Below are positions 61,759-64,000 of a stretch of 64,000 nt of DNA, in pieces. The position numbers were made by a program, and so were the translations under genes. Below the pieces are notes generated by a model, which saw only the letters and a list, made by a program, of their open reading frames with translations, made no database searches and was not told where the DNA came from. Numbering within the stretch: position 1 is the stretch's first letter; each line of letters starts with the position of its first letter. The stretch comes from a bacterium endosymbiont of Escarpia laminata (lineage in GTDB: Bacteria; Pseudomonadota; Gammaproteobacteria; Chromatiales; Chromatiaceae), in the NCBI GenBank assembly GCA_003660235.1, contig QGON01000070.1:248001-312000 (forward strand), given 5' to 3'.

Positions 61759-62757
61759 ATGAGAATCGGCATCATCACATTGACATTAAGCACAGCGTTA
61801 TTGTTTTCAACTGCTGGGTTTGCGGATGACAACACGGCGGATCTGGATCAATCGGGTAACGACAATCTCATTTCGGTCACTCAGGTGGGAGATTCCAGCG
61901 TCAGCATCACTCAAAACGGCGATCACAATATAGTGACTATTGATCAGCACCGGGCCGACGCAATGGTCGTTCAGCAGGACAGCAGCCAGGCGACGGCAAC
62001 GATCAGCCAGGAGAACTCGCAAGGATGGCAGGATTGGGTTCCCTTCCACCTGCTTCAGGTCAACAGCACAAATGTTACCGTTGACATTACTTTTACCGGC
62101 AGAAGTTCACAGCTCTTTCTTCATCAAGAGGGTAGTAATCTACAATTTGAGGCGGTTGATAACGGCGAAAATTTCCATATTTATGCAATGGATGGGGGAA
62201 GAGGACAGTTCGGTTCAAATAACTCCGCGCTGATAACGCAACGCGGTTGGATCGACGATGGAAATGATGTCACTTTCCGTCAGGATGGTGAGTCAAATCG
62301 TGTGGAGTTAACCCAAACTTCCTACCAAAGCTGGCTCACGGTAGATCAAAGCGGAGAGTTAAACACTATCTTTGTTCAGGATGATGGGCATACGTGGACC
62401 ACTATCAACCAAACCGGCACATCCAACCTTATTAACCTGAGTATGGCTGGGGATGTGGAAATCACCTTCAACCAGTCGGGAGAATTCAACACCCTATCAG
62501 GATCCCTGTCTTCAACGTCCATCTATCAGCCGATTCAGCAATCCGGCATTCAGAATCTGATGGTCCTTGATATCAACAACAGGTGGGGCGACACGGTTGG
62601 CGAAAACATCCTTACCCAAACCGGCGACAACGGCATCATGTTACTGACTCAGGACGGTATTGCACTGACTGCAGCGCTGACACAGCTTGGCAGCGGCAAT
62701 AGCATGAACATTAACCAGACAGGCACCAGCAACCACGTGGAGGTCACGCAAAACTAA
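61759..62757 (+). CDS. Secreted curlin-like repeat protein, copy 1
   Basis: 332 residues. Signal peptide GIITLTLSTALLFSTAGFA, then a chain of imperfect repeats of the type Q-x-G-x-x-N-x5-Q: DQSGNDNLISVTQ, TQNGDHNIVTIDQ, RQDGESNRVELTQ, DQSGELNTIFVQ, NQTGTSNLINLS, NQSGEFNTLSG and a C-terminal NQTGTSNHVEVTQN. This is the curlin (CsgA/CsgB) pattern that forms a beta-solenoid amyloid subunit, but the protein is over twice CsgA length. No csg export genes are in the window. The start at 61759 sits after AGGAGGAAGG. Amyloid or adhesive function is inferred from the repeats. Confidence 0.85.
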   Translation: MRIGIITLTLSTALLFSTAGFADDNTADLDQSGNDNLISVTQVGDSSVSITQNGDHNIVTIDQHRADAMVVQQDSSQATATISQENSQGWQDWVPFHLLQVNSTNVTVDITFTGRSSQLFLHQEGSNLQFEAVDNGENFHIYAMDGGRGQFGSNNSALITQRGWIDDGNDVTFRQDGESNRVELTQTSYQSWLTVDQSGELNTIFVQDDGHTWTTINQTGTSNLINLSMAGDVEITFNQSGEFNTLSGSLSSTSIYQPIQQSGIQNLMVLDINNRWGDTVGENILTQTGDNGIMLLTQDGIALTAALTQLGSGNSMNINQTGTSNHVEVTQN

Positions 62758-62821
62758 CGCGGTGTCAATCAAGCGCGGAAGCGAATCTTTCGCGCTGGAA
62801 AACGGACAGGAGGGCAACATC

Positions 62822-63835
62822 ATGAGAATCGGCATCATCACATTGACATTAAGCACAGCGTTGTTGTTTTCGACTGCTGGATTTGCGGATGACAGCTCCG
62901 TGGATCTGGATCAATCAGGCAATGACAACACCTTCACCATCATACAGGACGGACCCGGTGCGAGCCTCGCCGTTGTCACACAAAACGGCGATCACAACGA
63001 TGTAGCCATTCATCAAACCTCATTTTTGCTCCCTCCAGGTGCAGTTAGTGCATATGTGCTTCAGCAGGACAACAGCGAGGCCACGGCTACGATCACTCAG
63101 AGTGGAAATGCCCACACGGTGGTTACCCAGGCCAACAGCACGAATGTAACGGTAACCGTCAATCAGCATGCCGGAGATGGTTTCGGTGAACTCAGACTCT
63201 ATCAAGAGGGTCAGGGTTTAGTGTTTCAGGCAGACATGAATGGCGAAGGCCACTCTATCTTCGCAAGCGGACAGGGCCGAGGTCAGTTCGGTACAAACAA
63301 CACTGCCCGTTTGGCACAACAATTTCAGGACGCTGACATCTTCTTTCGTCAGGAGGGGGACTCAAACCTGGCTGAACTGACCCAATCGTCAATATTTGGA
63401 AGGATTGAGTTTGACCAGCGAGGAAACCTCAACACCACCCGTCTTGTCGAAAGCGGTGGCGGTCCTTTCGAGCAGATCCGTCAATCAGGCACCTCCAATC
63501 TCATCGACCTTGTTATCGATAGTGATGCAAAGATCACGATCGACCAGTCGGGAACATTCAACGAATTATCGGGAATAGTGAATTTGAATTTGACCCCTCC
63601 CAAGTACTCGATTCAGCAAAGCGGCAATCTGAATCTGATAACGCTGAACGTCAATAATTGGTCCGGTGCCTTTGTTGGCAGCAACATCCTTATGCAAACC
63701 GGCGATAACGGCGTCATGTCACTAACACAGGACGGAGCGGGACTCTCTGCCGCACTCACCCAGACCGGCATCGGCAACAGCATGGATATCAACCAGACAG
63801 GCACCAGCAGCCACATCGAGGTCACGCAAAACTAA
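62822..63835 (+). CDS. Secreted curlin-like repeat protein, copy 2
   Basis: 337 residues, paralogue of the preceding gene. Signal peptides are identical for the first 20 or more residues and the last 25 residues nearly so (GNSMDINQTGTSSHIEVTQN), whereas the centre has diverged. Repeats include DQSGNDNTFTIIQ, TQNGDHNDVAIHQ, RQEGDSNLAELTQ, DQRGNLNTTRLVE, RQSGTSNLIDLV and DQSGTFNELSG. It follows copy 1 by 64 bases with its own AGGAGG, and a terminator comes after it. The pair may form a major/minor subunit set like CsgA/CsgB; this is inference. Confidence 0.85.
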   Translation: MRIGIITLTLSTALLFSTAGFADDSSVDLDQSGNDNTFTIIQDGPGASLAVVTQNGDHNDVAIHQTSFLLPPGAVSAYVLQQDNSEATATITQSGNAHTVVTQANSTNVTVTVNQHAGDGFGELRLYQEGQGLVFQADMNGEGHSIFASGQGRGQFGTNNTARLAQQFQDADIFFRQEGDSNLAELTQSSIFGRIEFDQRGNLNTTRLVESGGGPFEQIRQSGTSNLIDLVIDSDAKITIDQSGTFNELSGIVNLNLTPPKYSIQQSGNLNLITLNVNNWSGAFVGSNILMQTGDNGVMSLTQDGAGLSAALTQTGIGNSMDINQTGTSSHIEVTQN

Positions 63836-63851
63836 ACAGGACGCAGCATGA

Positions 63852-63887
63852 AAAACGGCCTGCAATCTTCCGACTGCAGGCCGTTTT
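63852..63887. terminator. Bidirectional terminator
   Basis: AAAACGGCCTGCA (63852-63864) and TGCAGGCCGTTTT (63875-63887) form a 13-bp stem with A/T tails, between the converging curlin-like gene and the UDP-glucose dehydrogenase gene. Confidence 0.9.
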
Positions 63888-63909
63888 CAGCCAGGTCAGC
63901 GCCAAAAAG

Positions 63910-64000
63910 TCAGTCGGCCGGATGCGCCGGCGGACGACCTATAGCCAGATAGCTCAACCCTGCCTGAGTGACGGTCTCCGGCTCGAACAGGTTGCGGCCA
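63910..64000 (-). CDS. UDP-glucose 6-dehydrogenase, C-terminal end (cut by window edge)
   Basis: Only the last 29 residues are visible: GRNLFEPETVTQAGLSYLAI, then GRPPAHPAD and the stop (TGA at 63912-63910). The segment GRNLFEPETV...G..Y..IGRP matches the C-terminal end of UDP-glucose/GDP-mannose dehydrogenases, where the arginine of GRNL contacts substrate across the dimer. It would oxidise UDP-glucose to UDP-glucuronate for surface polysaccharide. Too short to separate from close relatives with full certainty, and too short for the 60-residue size most ORF callers use. Confidence 0.75.
   Translation of the reverse strand, partial: GRNLFEPETVTQAGLSYLAIGRPPAHPAD

Noticed and set aside
61454-63835. 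Complete curli (csg) operon
   Set aside because: Only the repeat proteins are present. No CsgG-like lipoprotein, CsgE/F or LuxR-type CsgD was found on either side within the window.

Overview
The window reads as chromosomal DNA of a gammaproteobacterium. The evidence is gene order that matches the class: ygfB-pepP-ubiH-ubiI divergent from a ZapB-like gene, zapA, 6S RNA and ygfA; kdsD-kdsC-lptCAB-rpoN-hpf-ptsN; rlmH-maf-rng-yhdP-nit-tldD-pmbA; and rplM-rpsI. A split glycine decarboxylase, an HPr kinase with a PTS relay that shows no sugar permease here, and many REP-like repeats fit non-enteric Chromatiales-like or sulfur-oxidising lineages better than enterics. That finer placement is inference, with low confidence.

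Layout. 0-12 kb, almost all on the minus strand: folA (cut by the edge), thyA, lgt, an XRE-type regulator (plus strand), rlmI, molybdenum cofactor genes (moaB, moeA, moaD, moaE), a PfkB-family kinase, and a gcvT-gcvH-gcvPA-gcvPB operon behind a tandem glycine riboswitch with its own promoter and terminator. 12-16 kb: a NIT-domain chemoreceptor with a sigma-28-like promoter, and a DUF4382-type lipoprotein. 16-25 kb: ubiquinone hydroxylases, pepP, ygfB, zapA, 6S RNA, ygfA, a lysine-rich histone-H1-like protein, ilvA and rpiA. 25-31.4 kb is repeat-rich: a REP-associated tyrosine transposase lies between two identical 70-bp direct repeats. A GGGCCGAGG-based repeat family recurs around it, around tRNA-Gln and a four-helix-bundle gene, and between kdsD and kdsC. 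A porin, rpsI, rplM and a probable small RNA are also here.

29-41 kb, plus strand: a Ca2+/cation antiporter, Kdo synthesis (kdsD, kdsC), LPS transport (lptC, lptA, lptB), rpoN, hpf, and a regulatory phosphotransferase set (ptsN, hprK, rapZ, EIIA-Man, HPr, EI). 41-51 kb is a dense signalling island: REC-HDOD, REC-HD-GYP, a soluble histidine kinase and an HTH-REC regulator. Facing these across a promoter with TGACAT repeats are REC-SpoIIE phosphatase, REC-HD-GYP, a PhnD-like periplasmic binding protein and a double-kinase hybrid sensor. 51-61.5 kb, minus strand: pmbA, tldD, a nitrilase, yhdP, rng, maf and rlmH. 61.7-63.8 kb: two tandem secreted proteins with curlin-like repeats. The window ends in the 3' end of a UDP-glucose dehydrogenase gene.

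Most worth a second look: the curlin-repeat pair without visible csg genes, the signalling island with two related kinase cores, the candidate small RNA upstream of rplM, and the RAYT/repeat district, including two genes whose stop codons lie inside REP ends.
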